Positions 1 to 9,618 are shown, numbered from the stretch's first letter. The stretch is 60,311 nt of DNA from Candidatus Cloacimonas sp. (GCA_035403355.1 DAONFA010000010.1:1-60311), one strand, 5' to 3'. Notes: generated by a model from the letters alone, not told the origin. A program made the numbers and translations.

Positions 1-222
1 GGTTGACCAGGAGGTCAACCATCCGATCTCGCCCTTAGGGGCTTTTTGTTCAGGAAGAACGAAATCCTCGTCGTTCAAGCACAAGAAGAGGTTGACCAGG
101 AGGTCAACCATCCGATCTCGCCCTAAGGGGCTTTTTGTTCAGGAAGAACGAAATCCTCGTCGTTCAAGCACAAGAAGAAGTTGACCAGGAGGTCAACCAT
201 CCGATCTCGCCCTAAGGGGCTT
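1..222. repeat. Tandem array of an 89-bp palindrome-containing repeat (three copies, truncated)
   Basis: Units start at 1, 90 and 179. Each begins with the palindrome GGTTGACCAGGAGGTCAACC (third copy AGTTGACC), followed by a TCGCCCTAAGGGGCTTT segment (TTAGG in the first copy). In the first two copies a second dyad follows with arms GAACGA / TCGTTC. The third copy is cut short at about 222 and continues into CTCAACCCTCTAAACC. The array probably extends left of the window. No gene is visible in 1-382, and 223-382 holds nothing else I can name. The same words recur in inverted orientation near 59709-59885. Confidence 0.9.
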
Positions 223-382
223 TCAGGTATCTCAACCCTCTAAACCTTATTTTTCCTTTTATGTTTTCTCAATATGAAATGTATATTATCTATGGCAAGG
301 AAGGAAGGTGTCACTATCTTTCACATCAATTGCAGAACAGGGATTTTGCTTTTTCTGGTTATTATCTTCAGTCCTTATTCTG

Positions 383-3300
383 TTACTTTGTTTTCACCAT
401 TTTACGGACATAGTTTTTACCCTTAAACTGCATAGAGCAGAAGTATAATCCGCTGGCTAATTCCCTGCCATTATGGTCATTACCTGAGAACTCAAGAGTA
501 TAAGTTCCGGGTAATGTATGGGTTTCCGCAAAGCTGCTCACTAATTGACCTTTAGCGTTATAAATTTTAAATACCACGGTTCCGGATTGGTTCAGGGCAT
601 AGTGAATTTTCGTGCCGGGATTAAAAGGATTGGGAAAAACCCCTAATAGAGCTGTTTCCGGCGGAGGAAGGGGAGGTGGATCATTGGCTGTTATAATGGA
701 TACGGCACCCCAAAAGCTTTCCGTAGCGTCTATATTAATCACTTTCAGCCAGTAATAATAGCGAGTGCGGGCTACGGTAGTGCTATCTGTATAGCTATAG
801 TTATTTGCAGGAAAAGGATTAAAGGGTATCAAATCGCTAATTGCTAATGCAGCAGAAAGGTTACTGTTATCTCCCCGCCAAATCTGAAAAGCCGATATTC
901 CTGTTTCCACACTGCTTACCCAGGAAAGAACAACCTTATTTTTATCGTTCAGGGTTGGGGTAAAACTATTTAAGTAAGGAGGTAAAACATTATTTTGACG
1001 AGGAAAGCAGAAAGCTATCTGGTTAGCAGTTAAATATGATTCCGGCAGGGTAAAATATGCGTATTCATCAGTCCAGTTTGTTTCTGCTGCCTGGATTATC
1101 CACTGCCCTCGCGCATCAATTTTATAAGCCAAATAATAGGGTTTGTAACCCAAATTATGGAAAATAGTTATTTCTGCGCCGCTAAAATTCACTCCGCTAA
1201 GAGAGAAATCCATTCCTGCATCGGAAAAGGGTTCATTTAACGAAGCAAAACCTGAAGTAACGGTTAGACAATCATCTTCTGCAGCAATTCCTTCCAAAGT
1301 AAGTTCCGGGTGATAAGTATTGCCCAAAGTATCAGTTACAGCCGGTAGATGCACAAAAGCAAAGCCATTGTAAACATAAGCATAATCCGTATAATCATTG
1401 AGGGCAACACGAACATTATCAATTGCCGCGGGAGGTTGTTCTCCACCTGTAGCATCGTTTTTCCAGGCAAAAATGATTCTTACAGCACTGCCGGAAATGA
1501 AATACGGAATATCAAATTCGGCTTCTTTCCAGTTATTGGAATGATTCAGAGGAGAGCTCAATTGTCCAATATTTAAAAAAGTTCCTGCTACGGGAACTAT
1601 ATTGGGCATAACACAATAAACATTTAAAAAGTCAAAACAGGTTTCAGTTCCTTCTCCTCTTGCTTTCCAGGAAAAGCGTAATTTGCAATTTTCGGTTCCT
1701 TCCGGAAGGAAAATATCCCTGTAAAGATAACTAAGGGAAGCAGCATTAGTGTTGTATGTATTGCTGATACCTTCATCACTGCTGATATAAATACATCCAT
1801 TTCCAGCTTGAGCCGTTGCCGAACCCTGTATCCATTTATTGGTCTGATTTTCATTGGCAACAGTCCATAAACAGCTGTCTGTTTCAAAACCGGCAATAAA
1901 AGGTGCAGTTTGTGCAGGCAGCGAAATTGCATTCAGAGTTATAATCTTGTTTTCACTATCGGCATTATGAGTAATAATTAAATTCCCGTTATAATCTCCT
2001 GCCTCAAATGGACAAAATACAACAGTGAAAACAGTGCTGTTATCAGCAGGAATAGAGAAATGAACGGTGTTTTGTTTCTGTCCTTTAAAGATAATCAAAA
2101 AACCCGTGGGAACAGTTATTTCTCCTGTTAGAAGAGAGGTTCCAGTGTTAGTAATCGTAAGAGGTCTTTCTGTTCCATAGCCCACAAGAACATTACCAAA
2201 GGAAAGGTTCGTAGCGTTAACCTCAATAGCGGGAGCATTGAGAGTAGATATTTTCAAGTTAGGTCTGTAAACAGTAACCGTGCCTCCAATAAAAACATCG
2301 CTTTGGTCTGCAAGATTATCCCGAACATAACGATAGCCCTGAGGAATTTCTGTATAACTTACAGTTCCGGAAGGGGAAACAGCACTGGCAGGACTGAAGG
2401 CAGTATCTATCAAAATATTATCTATCCCGTTCCAGAGAAAAGGAGTATCCAAAGTAAGCTGATCAAAACCACCTGTATCAGGTGTGTAATTATCTGTTTT
2501 ATAATAAGTAATTAAGTTCTCTTCACCTTGCCACGCAGAAACATTTTCTTCAGCAGTATGAGCCATTCTAATTTGGAAAGCGGGAAGCGGATAAACAGGA
2601 GACGAAACAATATTAAAGCCCAATCGGGAAATAAAAATGGGACCGAAAATACCCTGCAAATTCAGCTCTCGTGCCTGATATATCATCTGACCGTGCAAAC
2701 TTTTCCGGAAATTATTTACGGGACATCCCTCAGCGGAACTTGTTACCCCTGTTCCCGAACCAATAACTGCTATTAAAACATCTTCCGTTAACGGAGTGGC
2801 AATTTGCTCTGTAGTAGTTTCTGATTCTCCATCGTCATAAACGGCTGTAATTCTATATTGATAGGAAACCCCCGCGGTAACTTCTGTATCTGTATATCTG
2901 GTTCCGGTAATTGTAGTAAGCAAAACATCGTTGCGGTAAATATTATAACCGACAGGAATTCCCGCTTCCGGAACTTTCCAGTAAACAAGGACAAAGCCAT
3001 TTCCCCCTGCAGCTGTCAAATCGCGGGGAGGCCAAAAGTAGGTTTCATATTCAGGCATTGTCAAATGGTCTATCCAAGCGCAGTTTTCAAATTCATCACT
3101 ACCCTGATATTGATAATATACCCAAGCCAGAGTGTGCAAACCTGGCTCTACAGGGTAGGAAACAAGATCCCAATCTCTTTTTCCTGTCCATTGAACTGCA
3201 AGGTTATCATCAAGGTAAAAGCGCAGGTAACTAAATTCACTTTTAGTAGATAGCTTCCTGTAAAAATTTATATTTCCCGGCTGCGTAATATATATTTTCA

Positions 3301-5182
3301 GTTTCAATTCAGTGATATCACCATTATCCACATTTCCACTGCGAGCAGAGAAAGCACCCTCAAAATAAACATCATCTTGTACAGACCAGGGGTTGGGGCT
3401 ATTGTTTTGCCAAAATAATGACGAAAAATCGCCTGTCTCAAAACCCTCATCGGCGGGAGAAACAATAGATGTAACTATTTGATGCTGACGCTGATTTCCG
3501 TCATTATCAACAACTACTGCTTTGATTGTATGCATCCCTAAAGTTGTTTCTGCAGTATCCCAAGTCCATTCATAAGGCATTGTAGCATCGGAAAAAACAT
3601 AATCAGGATTGTTATCAAGGTAGAAACGAACTTCCGCTATGCTTCTATCATCCAAATCAGTTGCCTCAACCTGCACCGGGATCAGCGAATTGATTACAAA
3701 ACCGGTATTATTGATAGGATAAACAATGTGGCAATGAGGGCTATAAGGATTGGCTTCCAATAATGCCTGATAGGCATTAACCATTCCGTAACCGGTAAAA
3801 CAATCCCAACCTACAATTGCATCTATCGTCATATCTGTGGCAGTGGAAATAATTATATTTCTTACTTCAGCAGGAGTAAGATTAGGATTTACCGAAAGAA
3901 TTAGAGCCGCAACTCCTGCTGCATAAGGACAAGAACAGGAAGTTCCATTGAACCACTGAAAGTAATCACCATAAGAGAAACCGCCATAACTTTGGATATC
4001 GGTTGTGGGAAGAATAGTAGGAGCCATAATATCAATTGCTCCTGCACCATCTTGAAGATTCATTCCATAGGAGGAACCCCACCAATATTCGCCATCAGAA
4101 GAATTGGGATTTTTTCTTTCTCCGGAAGGACTGGCAGCTCCAACAGCTATTACATCAGGATGTTTTGCCGGATAACCCATAGCAGAATTATCAGAATTTC
4201 CTGAACTGGCAAAGAGCACAACTCCGTTATTATAAGCATAACTAAAAGCACTATCGGCAGCAGGATCATCACCAACATTCATTGCATAGGAGCCAAAACT
4301 CATACTGATTACATCTACATCGTGGTCTGCCGCATAAATGATAGCATTAGTAACATAGGAAAATAAAAGATCTCCACTGCTATTAGATACTTTTAGAGGC
4401 ATCACACTACACCCGCCTGCAATTCCGGAAACCCCAATTACATTATTAGCAATGCCAGCAGCAATTCCCGAAGTCCCTGTTCCATGCCCGGGATCCATAC
4501 TATTATCATCCGGATTATTATCGTTATCCCCAAAATCATAACCTGCCACCAAACGCAAATCAGGATGATCAATATCTACACCCGTATCCACAATTCCGAT
4601 AATAATATTCGGATCACCAAAATAATCTACTTCGTCCCAGGCAGCGATAGCATCGCTATCAAAACCGATAACTCCGACCCCGGGTCCGCTATGAGAACCA
4701 TTTGCATAAACAGGTAGCTGCGCAGTATTATTGTGACCCCAATTATTCTCAAAATAAAAATCATCGGGAGCAATATGCAAATAAGCATAATACTCCGGAA
4801 TCGCTTCTTCTATATAGTGATTGCTTTTTAGGATGGCAATAATTTCTTCCACGCTTTTAGTTCCATCTGAATGAACTACAAACCAGCGGTCAAAACCGTT
4901 TCTCCGAACCCATTCTTTGTCTTTGGCATCTATATAGGCACGCGTAATGGACTTTATGCCTACGCCGGTAAATAATTGATCAAGTTCGTTAAAATAGGTC
5001 TTTTCTTTTGTCTCATAAGCATTAATTGGTAATTGGGAGCGATTAACCGCATCCTGGCTAAGTTTTATTTTCACCAGGTCGGCACTGTAGAGCGGCTGTT
5101 GTTTTGGAGCATTTTGCAGGGCTATTGCATAAATCTGGCACACCAAAAACAGACAGAATAGAAGGACAGCAATTCTTTTCAT
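383..5182 (-). CDS. Secreted subtilisin-like (S8) serine protease with C-terminal sorting domain
   Basis: A 1599-residue exported protease. I start at MKRIAVLLFC because it gives a clean signal peptide; an ATG 21 nt upstream is possible. A propeptide-like stretch (about 20-140) precedes the S8 domain, with catalytic Asp199 (IVDTGVDIDHPDL), His233 (GHGTGTSG), oxyanion Asn329 and Ser415 (GTSCSCPYAAG; the usual motif is GTSMASPHVAG). After it come an Ig-like domain, MAM/jelly-roll-like segments (around EGFETGDFSS and again near 1100), fibronectin-III-like segments (YWKVPEAG..VGYNIYRND; LSWVSSVETGISAFQI) and an ASH-like segment (LSFGNVLVGYGTERPL). It ends in FPNPFNPGTKIHYAL...GLYFCSMQFKG...RKMVKTK, the FlgD-Ig-like/type IX-type sorting signature, so I infer export to the cell surface or medium, probably for protein scavenging. 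Monocistronic and convergent with nothing visible. Confidence 0.9.
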   Translation of the reverse strand: MKRIAVLLFCLFLVCQIYAIALQNAPKQQPLYSADLVKIKLSQDAVNRSQLPINAYETKEKTYFNELDQLFTGVGIKSITRAYIDAKDKEWVRRNGFDRWFVVHSDGTKSVEEIIAILKSNHYIEEAIPEYYAYLHIAPDDFYFENNWGHNNTAQLPVYANGSHSGPGVGVIGFDSDAIAAWDEVDYFGDPNIIIGIVDTGVDIDHPDLRLVAGYDFGDNDNNPDDNSMDPGHGTGTSGIAAGIANNVIGVSGIAGGCSVMPLKVSNSSGDLLFSYVTNAIIYAADHDVDVISMSFGSYAMNVGDDPAADSAFSYAYNNGVVLFASSGNSDNSAMGYPAKHPDVIAVGAASPSGERKNPNSSDGEYWWGSSYGMNLQDGAGAIDIMAPTILPTTDIQSYGGFSYGDYFQWFNGTSCSCPYAAGVAALILSVNPNLTPAEVRNIIISTATDMTIDAIVGWDCFTGYGMVNAYQALLEANPYSPHCHIVYPINNTGFVINSLIPVQVEATDLDDRSIAEVRFYLDNNPDYVFSDATMPYEWTWDTAETTLGMHTIKAVVVDNDGNQRQHQIVTSIVSPADEGFETGDFSSLFWQNNSPNPWSVQDDVYFEGAFSARSGNVDNGDITELKLKIYITQPGNINFYRKLSTKSEFSYLRFYLDDNLAVQWTGKRDWDLVSYPVEPGLHTLAWVYYQYQGSDEFENCAWIDHLTMPEYETYFWPPRDLTAAGGNGFVLVYWKVPEAGIPVGYNIYRNDVLLTTITGTRYTDTEVTAGVSYQYRITAVYDDGESETTTEQIATPLTEDVLIAVIGSGTGVTSSAEGCPVNNFRKSLHGQMIYQARELNLQGIFGPIFISRLGFNIVSSPVYPLPAFQIRMAHTAEENVSAWQGEENLITYYKTDNYTPDTGGFDQLTLDTPFLWNGIDNILIDTAFSPASAVSPSGTVSYTEIPQGYRYVRDNLADQSDVFIGGTVTVYRPNLKISTLNAPAIEVNATNLSFGNVLVGYGTERPLTITNTGTSLLTGEITVPTGFLIIFKGQKQNTVHFSIPADNSTVFTVVFCPFEAGDYNGNLIITHNADSENKIITLNAISLPAQTAPFIAGFETDSCLWTVANENQTNKWIQGSATAQAGNGCIYISSDEGISNTYNTNAASLSYLYRDIFLPEGTENCKLRFSWKARGEGTETCFDFLNVYCVMPNIVPVAGTFLNIGQLSSPLNHSNNWKEAEFDIPYFISGSAVRIIFAWKNDATGGEQPPAAIDNVRVALNDYTDYAYVYNGFAFVHLPAVTDTLGNTYHPELTLEGIAAEDDCLTVTSGFASLNEPFSDAGMDFSLSGVNFSGAEITIFHNLGYKPYYLAYKIDARGQWIIQAAETNWTDEYAYFTLPESYLTANQIAFCFPRQNNVLPPYLNSFTPTLNDKNKVVLSWVSSVETGISAFQIWRGDNSNLSAALAISDLIPFNPFPANNYSYTDSTTVARTRYYYWLKVINIDATESFWGAVSIITANDPPPLPPPETALLGVFPNPFNPGTKIHYALNQSGTVVFKIYNAKGQLVSSFAETHTLPGTYTLEFSGNDHNGRELASGLYFCSMQFKGKNYVRKMVKTK

Positions 5183-5581
5183 AATACCTATAAAATAATG
5201 CAATATTCATTCCAAGCAATTAGTTTTGTATAAGATAAATCCCTTGCCGGTATCGGTTAAAAGCATATAAGGCAATCAGGAAAATCGGGACGGCACATTT
5301 AAATTTACTGCAAAACCCTTTCCTGTCTCTAAAAAACTATGTTTTCAGTTCAGACCCAAGCCACATTCGGCATCTTAATTGCCATTCAGTATTATTATTT
5401 ATTTTTACTGCCTTATCGGAAGTGAATACGATTTCCTTATAGATAACACCAGATTATGTTAAAACTATCCCGAATTTCTGCTTTTTCCGGGATAAAAAGA
5501 GAAACTTCATTCAAAAAATGAGATACTTTCTATCAATATTTGTTTCTTAGTCCAATCTCTAATATCGGTCTGAAGATTCTT
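5183..5581. other. Intergenic region, no gene seen
   Basis: Spacer between two divergent transcription units. It contains a short hairpin, TATCCCG...CGGGATA, at about 5466-5494. I see no open frame with a ribosome-binding site and no recognisable structured RNA. Confidence 0.5.
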
Positions 5582-5614
5582 TAACGATTCCTTAGCGCCG
5601 TTAAGGAATCGTTA
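5582..5614. repeat. Perfect 13-bp inverted repeat (TTAACGA family)
   Basis: Arms TAACGATTCCTTA (5582-5594) and TAAGGAATCGTTA (5602-5614) pair perfectly around a 7-nt loop. Two shorter words of the same type (ATCATTAAAGA) follow to 5640. A related inverted repeat lies at 46387-46441. There is no U-run, so it is not an obvious terminator. Confidence 0.85.
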
Positions 5615-5706
5615 GAGAATCATTAAAGAATCATTAAAGAAATTAGCAAACAGCATTCAAAATCATCTTTGGCAATTATCAGGTAAAAACTTGTTACAAA
5701 CTATGA

Positions 5707-5920
5707 TAGTTGTAGCTCCGCTTTTTCCCCTGGAGAAACGACATCCTTGTCTTTTATCTTAGTTGACTGGGAGGTCAACTTTCCCGGAAAAACGATGTTC
5801 TTTTGGTTCATTTTAGTTAATCAGGAGGTCAACTTTTCAGGAGAAACGACATCCTGGTCTTTTATTATAGTTGACCGGGAGGTCAACTTTCCCGGAAAAA
5901 AGAAATTCTTGTCATTTTAA
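5707..5920. repeat. Tandem 54-bp repeat carrying the GTTGACC palindrome
   Basis: Palindromes AGTTGACTGGGAGGTCAACT, AGTTAATCAGGAGGTCAACT and AGTTGACCGGGAGGTCAACT start at 5761, 5815 and 5869, a constant 54-bp period. A decayed unit (AGTTGTAGCTCC...) starts at 5707. Between palindromes lies a GGAAAAACGATGTTC / GGAGAAACGACATCC segment. This is the same palindrome family as at 1-222 and 8350-8593. Confidence 0.85.
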
Positions 5921-6022
5921 TCATCCTTCGGCTACCCCGGAAATGAAACTTTTTTTTACACCATCTTTTCCTCCTAAAATCAAGGTATAAAATCTCTTTC
6001 AGCCCCAAAACAGAGATTTTGA

Positions 6023-6052
6023 TTGACAAAAAATGTCCTTTTCAACTTTAGT
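6023..6052 (+). promoter_or_regulatory. Possible promoter upstream of rpmF
   Basis: TTGACA at 6023-6028 with TTTAGT 18 nt downstream, about 120 nt before the rpmF start. The only good -35-like hexamer in this spacer; the -10 match is weak. Confidence 0.3.
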
Positions 6053-6170
6053 TCATAGATGATGAAAAAGCACAAGGGATAGTTTTCATAGAAGGATTAG
6101 TTCCACCTCTAAAAATAATTTCACACTTGTGCCTTGCTTTAGAAAAATATTTACTTCAAGGAGAAATAAA

Positions 6171-6350
6171 ATGGCAGTCCCGAAAAGACGAACCTCCAAA
6201 AGCAGGAGAGATAAACGCAGAACACATAAGGTGTTAACCCCTCCCAGTTTTAACTCTTGCAAAAAATGCGGAGAACCCAAATTGCCACATCATATTTGTG
6301 AAAAATGCGGCACTTATGACGGTAAGCAGATTTTAGCAGTTAAGGAGTAA
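6171..6350 (+). CDS. rpmF: 50S ribosomal protein L32
   Basis: A 59-residue ribosomal protein of the large subunit. The start MAVPKRRTSKSRRDKRRTHK is the family's characteristic N-terminus and is preceded by AAGGAG at 6158-6163; a longer reading from 6129 lacks support. The C-terminal half carries a four-Cys zinc ribbon (CKKCGEP...CEKCG). It heads the fatty-acid cluster: plsX begins 2 nt after the stop, the common rpmF-plsX-fab order. The DUF177/YceD gene that often precedes rpmF is absent here. Confidence 0.96.
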   Translation: MAVPKRRTSKSRRDKRRTHKVLTPPSFNSCKKCGEPKLPHHICEKCGTYDGKQILAVKE

Positions 6351-6351
6351 G

Positions 6352-7347
6352 GTGCGTATTGCCGTAGATGCTTTCGGAACGGATTTAGCACCGTTTCCGG
6401 AAATTGAAGGCGCAGTCCTGGCTATAAAAGAAGACCTTTGCAATGAAGTTATCCTGGTTGGCGAAGAAGATAAAATTAACCACGAACTGGAGAAATTTTT
6501 TTATCCCCGGAACAGAATCAGTGTCGTTAATGCCACGCAACGAATAGAGATGGATGATAGCGCCGCTTCAGCAGTGCGTTCTAAAAAGGATTCTTCTTTG
6601 GTGAAAACAATTGAATTACATAAACAGGGGTTTGCAGATGCTGCTGTAAGTGCAGGTAACACTGGTGCTGTAATGTCTGCCTCCCTGTTGGTTTACGGAA
6701 GAATAAAAAATGTTCTGCGTCCTGCAATTGCGGTTGTTTTTCCTACCGAAACAGGGCATCAAATTCTTTTGGATATGGGCGCTAATGTAGATTGCACAGC
6801 AGAAAATTTAGTGCAATTTGCCAATTTGGGAAGTATGTATTACAAGTATTTCTTTCAAAAAAAGCAGCCCCGAATTTCCCTGCTGAATATAGGAGAAGAA
6901 AGTGCCAAAGGAAATGCTATCACCAAGCAGGCATACAAATTACTAAGCCAGGAACAAGAGCTTAATTTTATCGGCAATATAGAGGGTAAGGACATCATCA
7001 AAGGCATTACCGATGTTGTTGTTTGCGATGGTTTTGTCGGCAATATTGTGCTAAAAACAATAGAGGGCGTGGGGTTTTCTATCTTTGAAATTTTGAAAGA
7101 ACAGATCAATAAGGATTGGATAGCCAAGCTTGGCTCTCTCCTTTCCTATCCTGTTTATACCTATATAAAAAATAAACTGGATCATACAGAATATGGTGGC
7201 GCATTACTTGTCGGTTTAAACGGCATTTCCGTAGTGGCGCATGGTCGCAGTAATGCCAAAGCGATGAAAAATGCTATCCGCTTTGCTGCATTAATTGCCA
7301 AATCCGGCTTTGTAACGAATGCCCGGGACTATTTTGAGAGGTCTTAA
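6352..7347 (+). CDS. plsX: Phosphate acyltransferase PlsX
   Basis: Converts acyl-ACP to acyl-phosphate, the acyl donor for PlsY in phospholipid synthesis; a cytosolic, membrane-associated enzyme. It starts at GTG, with AAGGAG inside the end of rpmF (6342-6347), so translation is coupled. Family features are clear: N-terminal MRIAVDAFGTD (usually DAMGGD), SAGNTGAVMSASLLVYGRI, LDMGANVDC, VCDGFVGNIVLKTIEG and C-terminal GGALLVGLNGISVVAHGRS. 331 residues is the normal length. The G-to-T and M-to-F changes in the first glycine-rich motif are mild. fabH follows after 2 nt. Confidence 0.96.
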   Translation: MRIAVDAFGTDLAPFPEIEGAVLAIKEDLCNEVILVGEEDKINHELEKFFYPRNRISVVNATQRIEMDDSAASAVRSKKDSSLVKTIELHKQGFADAAVSAGNTGAVMSASLLVYGRIKNVLRPAIAVVFPTETGHQILLDMGANVDCTAENLVQFANLGSMYYKYFFQKKQPRISLLNIGEESAKGNAITKQAYKLLSQEQELNFIGNIEGKDIIKGITDVVVCDGFVGNIVLKTIEGVGFSIFEILKEQINKDWIAKLGSLLSYPVYTYIKNKLDHTEYGGALLVGLNGISVVAHGRSNAKAMKNAIRFAALIAKSGFVTNARDYFERS

Positions 7348-7349
7348 TT

Positions 7350-8342
7350 ATGGCAAATTATCATTCTAAATTATCTTCTTTTGGTAGCTCCGTTCCTGCA
7401 AAAATCCTCAATAACTTTGATTTGGAAAAGATTGTGGATACCAGCGATGAATGGATTAGAACCCGCACAGGTATGTTTGAAAGACATATTGCTTCCGAAA
7501 ATGAAGCAGCCAGCGATTTTGCCTATCAGGCAGCAACCAGGGCGATAGAAAGTTCCTCAGTTAAATACAAAGATATTGATCAAATAATCGTAGCTACCAT
7601 TTCAGGAGACCATCCTTTTCCTTCTACTGCCTGCATTCTCCAAAAAAAATTGGGTCTGAAAGATATCCCCGCTTTTGATATTTCTGCCGGTTGCACCGGT
7701 TTTATCTATGCTTTGGATGTGGCTCGTCAATATGTGGAAAACGGTTTACGCCAAAATATCCTGGTTATAGGAGTGGAAATTCTTACTAAAATTACCAACT
7801 GGAAAGACCGTAATACTTGTGTTCTTTTTGGAGATGGCGCTGGAGCTGCAATTGTAAGCAGGGCTGAACCCAGCGAGATTTCGCGAATTATAGACACCAA
7901 AATTAACGCTGACGGCAGCCAGGGTGAATATTTAATTCAATATGCCGGTGGCTCCAGAATGCCTGCCAGCCATGAAACAGTGGATAAAAACCTGCATACT
8001 GTTTATATGGAAGGTAATCGGATTTTTAAAAATGCCATCAGATGTATGTATGCTTCGTCGGATGAACTGCTAAGACGCAATAATCTTACTCCTGTGGATG
8101 TGGATTGGATTATACCCCATCAGGCAAATTTACGCATTATTGAGGGTTTGGCTGCCAAAATGAAAGTGCCGATGAGCAAGGTTATCGTGAATATTGAAAA
8201 ATACGGAAACACTTCTTCGGCAACAATTCCGATTGCAATTGATGAAGCCATTCGCAATCAGATAATCCGCAGAGGTGATATAATATTACTAACTTCCTTC
8301 GGAGCAGGATTAACCTGGGGAAGCGTTTTAGCCAGATATTAA
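7350..8342 (+). CDS. fabH: 3-oxoacyl-ACP synthase III (KAS III)
   Basis: Condenses acetyl-CoA (or another short acyl-CoA) with malonyl-ACP to initiate fatty-acid synthesis. The 330-residue thiolase-fold protein shows the Cys-His-Asn triad: Cys115 in DISAGCTGFIYALD, His257 in IIPHQANLRII and Asn287 in EKYGNTSSATIP. The GDGAGAAIV motif and the C-terminal LTSFGAGLTWGSVLARY are typical. It follows plsX by 2 nt. The next gene, fabD, lies 343 nt away across an eight-copy palindrome array, so the operon may be differentially processed or attenuated at this point. Confidence 0.97.
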   Translation: MANYHSKLSSFGSSVPAKILNNFDLEKIVDTSDEWIRTRTGMFERHIASENEAASDFAYQAATRAIESSSVKYKDIDQIIVATISGDHPFPSTACILQKKLGLKDIPAFDISAGCTGFIYALDVARQYVENGLRQNILVIGVEILTKITNWKDRNTCVLFGDGAGAAIVSRAEPSEISRIIDTKINADGSQGEYLIQYAGGSRMPASHETVDKNLHTVYMEGNRIFKNAIRCMYASSDELLRRNNLTPVDVDWIIPHQANLRIIEGLAAKMKVPMSKVIVNIEKYGNTSSATIPIAIDEAIRNQIIRRGDIILLTSFGAGLTWGSVLARY

Positions 8343-8349
8343 CCTTGGA

Positions 8350-8593
8350 GGTTTGACCTCCCGGCCAACCAAAAACTCGGAAGGTTGACCTCCCGGTCAA
8401 CCAAAAATCGGAAGGGTTGACCTCCCGGTCAACCAAAACTCGGAAGGTTGACCTCCCGGTCAACCAAAATCCCGGAGCGTTGACCTCCCGGTCAACCAAA
8501 AACTCGGAAGGTTGACCTCCCGGTCAACCAAAAACTCGGAGGGTTGACCTCCCGGTCAACCAAAAATCGGAAGGGTTGACCTCCCGGTCAACC
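8350..8593. repeat. Array of eight palindromic 20-mers between fabH and fabD
   Basis: Copies of GGTTGACCTCCCGGTCAACC begin at 8350 (variant), 8383, 8415, 8446, 8478 (C for the first G), 8510, 8542 and 8574, with period 31-33 bp. Linkers of about 12 nt are near-identical A-rich words (AAAAACTCGGAA). Linkers are not unique and the core is itself palindromic, unlike CRISPR. Each copy can form a strong hairpin in RNA. Frames that read through the array (repeating WLTGRSTFRV) are repeat artefacts. Confidence 0.93.
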
Positions 8594-8613
8594 AGTAACT
8601 TTATTATTGATTT

Positions 8614-8665
8614 CGGAGGACATCGTTCCTCCGCAAGCATAAATTGTGGAGCTTCAGCAAGCTCC
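8614..8665. repeat. Two further short dyads upstream of fabD
   Basis: CGGAGGACATCGTTCCTCCG (8614-8633) and GGAGCTTCAGCAAGCTCC (8648-8665) are two separate hairpins directly before the fabD ribosome-binding site. The second word recurs with one or two changes at 52790-52806 and 54178-54195. Confidence 0.75.
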
Positions 8666-8685
8666 AAATACACAAGAGGTAAATA

Positions 8686-9618
8686 ATGAAAACAGCTTTT
8701 GTTTTTCCCGGCCAGGGCTCTCAATATATTGGGATGGCTAATGACTTTAGGCAAAAAGACCCTGCCCTGAAAGCGGTTCTGGATAACTTTGACCAAGTTC
8801 ACAATTTGAACCTGGCTGAAGTGATGACTAACGGACCGGAAGAAACACTGAAACAAACCAGCTATACTCAACCCGCTATTCTTTTTCATTCTCTTGCAGC
8901 CCTATCTGGCTTTCAAAGCAAAAGTAAAGTGCAGCCGGATTTTGTGGCAGGTCATTCTTTAGGAGAATTTAGTGCCCTCGTTGCCTCAGAAATGATCTCT
9001 TTACCGGATGCCTTACATCTGGTGCATAAAAGAGGCGAATTTATGATTAAAGCCAATGCCGGTATCCCTTTTGCGATGAGCGCCGTAATCGGTTTGGAGC
9101 CAAAACTGGTAATAGAAATCTGTGCTGAAGCGGAAAACACCGGTTTGGTAAGAGCCGTGAACTTCAATACTCCAATTCAGACCGTAATTTCAGGAACTGC
9201 AGAAGGAGTTCAAAAAGCAGGTGAAATTGCCAAAGCAAAAGGAGCTAAAAGAGTAATCCCTTTGGTAGTTGGCGGTCCTTTTCACACTCCTCTAATTGCC
9301 AAAGCCAAGGATTGGCTGCAGGCAGAAATGGAAAAAGTAGATTTCAAGAACGGAAAAATACCTGTTATTTCCAATGTGACCGCTCTGCCGGTAATAAATG
9401 GACAGGAAGAAAGAGAACTGCTTGCCCGGCAAATCGTTTCCCCTGTTTTATGGGTACAAAGTGTAGAATATATGATTAACCAGGGTGTTCAACGCTTTAT
9501 AGAATTCGGTCCGCAAAAGGTTTTAAGCGGTATGATTAAAAACATCAACAAAGAGGTGGAAGTTTTTTCCATTGACAGATTTGACGACATTGAAGCAGTT
9601 GTGTCTATAATAGGTTAG
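8686..9618 (+). CDS. fabD: Malonyl-CoA:ACP transacylase
   Basis: Loads malonyl groups from CoA onto ACP for chain elongation. The 310-residue protein begins MKTAFVFPGQGSQYIGMA, with AAGAGG upstream (about 8672). The nucleophile is Ser91 in GHSLGEFSALV, and the partner His200 is in GGPFHTPLIA; AMSAVIGL and the C-terminal FIEFGPQKVLSGMI are typical. It restarts the fab operon after the palindrome array and is followed by fabG at 35 nt. Confidence 0.97.
   Translation: MKTAFVFPGQGSQYIGMANDFRQKDPALKAVLDNFDQVHNLNLAEVMTNGPEETLKQTSYTQPAILFHSLAALSGFQSKSKVQPDFVAGHSLGEFSALVASEMISLPDALHLVHKRGEFMIKANAGIPFAMSAVIGLEPKLVIEICAEAENTGLVRAVNFNTPIQTVISGTAEGVQKAGEIAKAKGAKRVIPLVVGGPFHTPLIAKAKDWLQAEMEKVDFKNGKIPVISNVTALPVINGQEERELLARQIVSPVLWVQSVEYMINQGVQRFIEFGPQKVLSGMIKNINKEVEVFSIDRFDDIEAVVSIIG

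Noticed and set aside
5466..5494. Terminator on the minus strand
   Set aside because: Short stem with only four T residues after it, and it lies upstream of the minus-strand protease rather than after a gene.
8350..8593. CRISPR array
   Set aside because: The 20-nt repeat is itself palindromic, linkers are about 12 nt and nearly identical rather than unique, and no cas gene is present.
8182..8889. Minus-strand open frames of repeating WLTGRSTF
   Set aside because: They are translations of the palindrome array and of fabH/fabD antisense; no start signal and no real composition.
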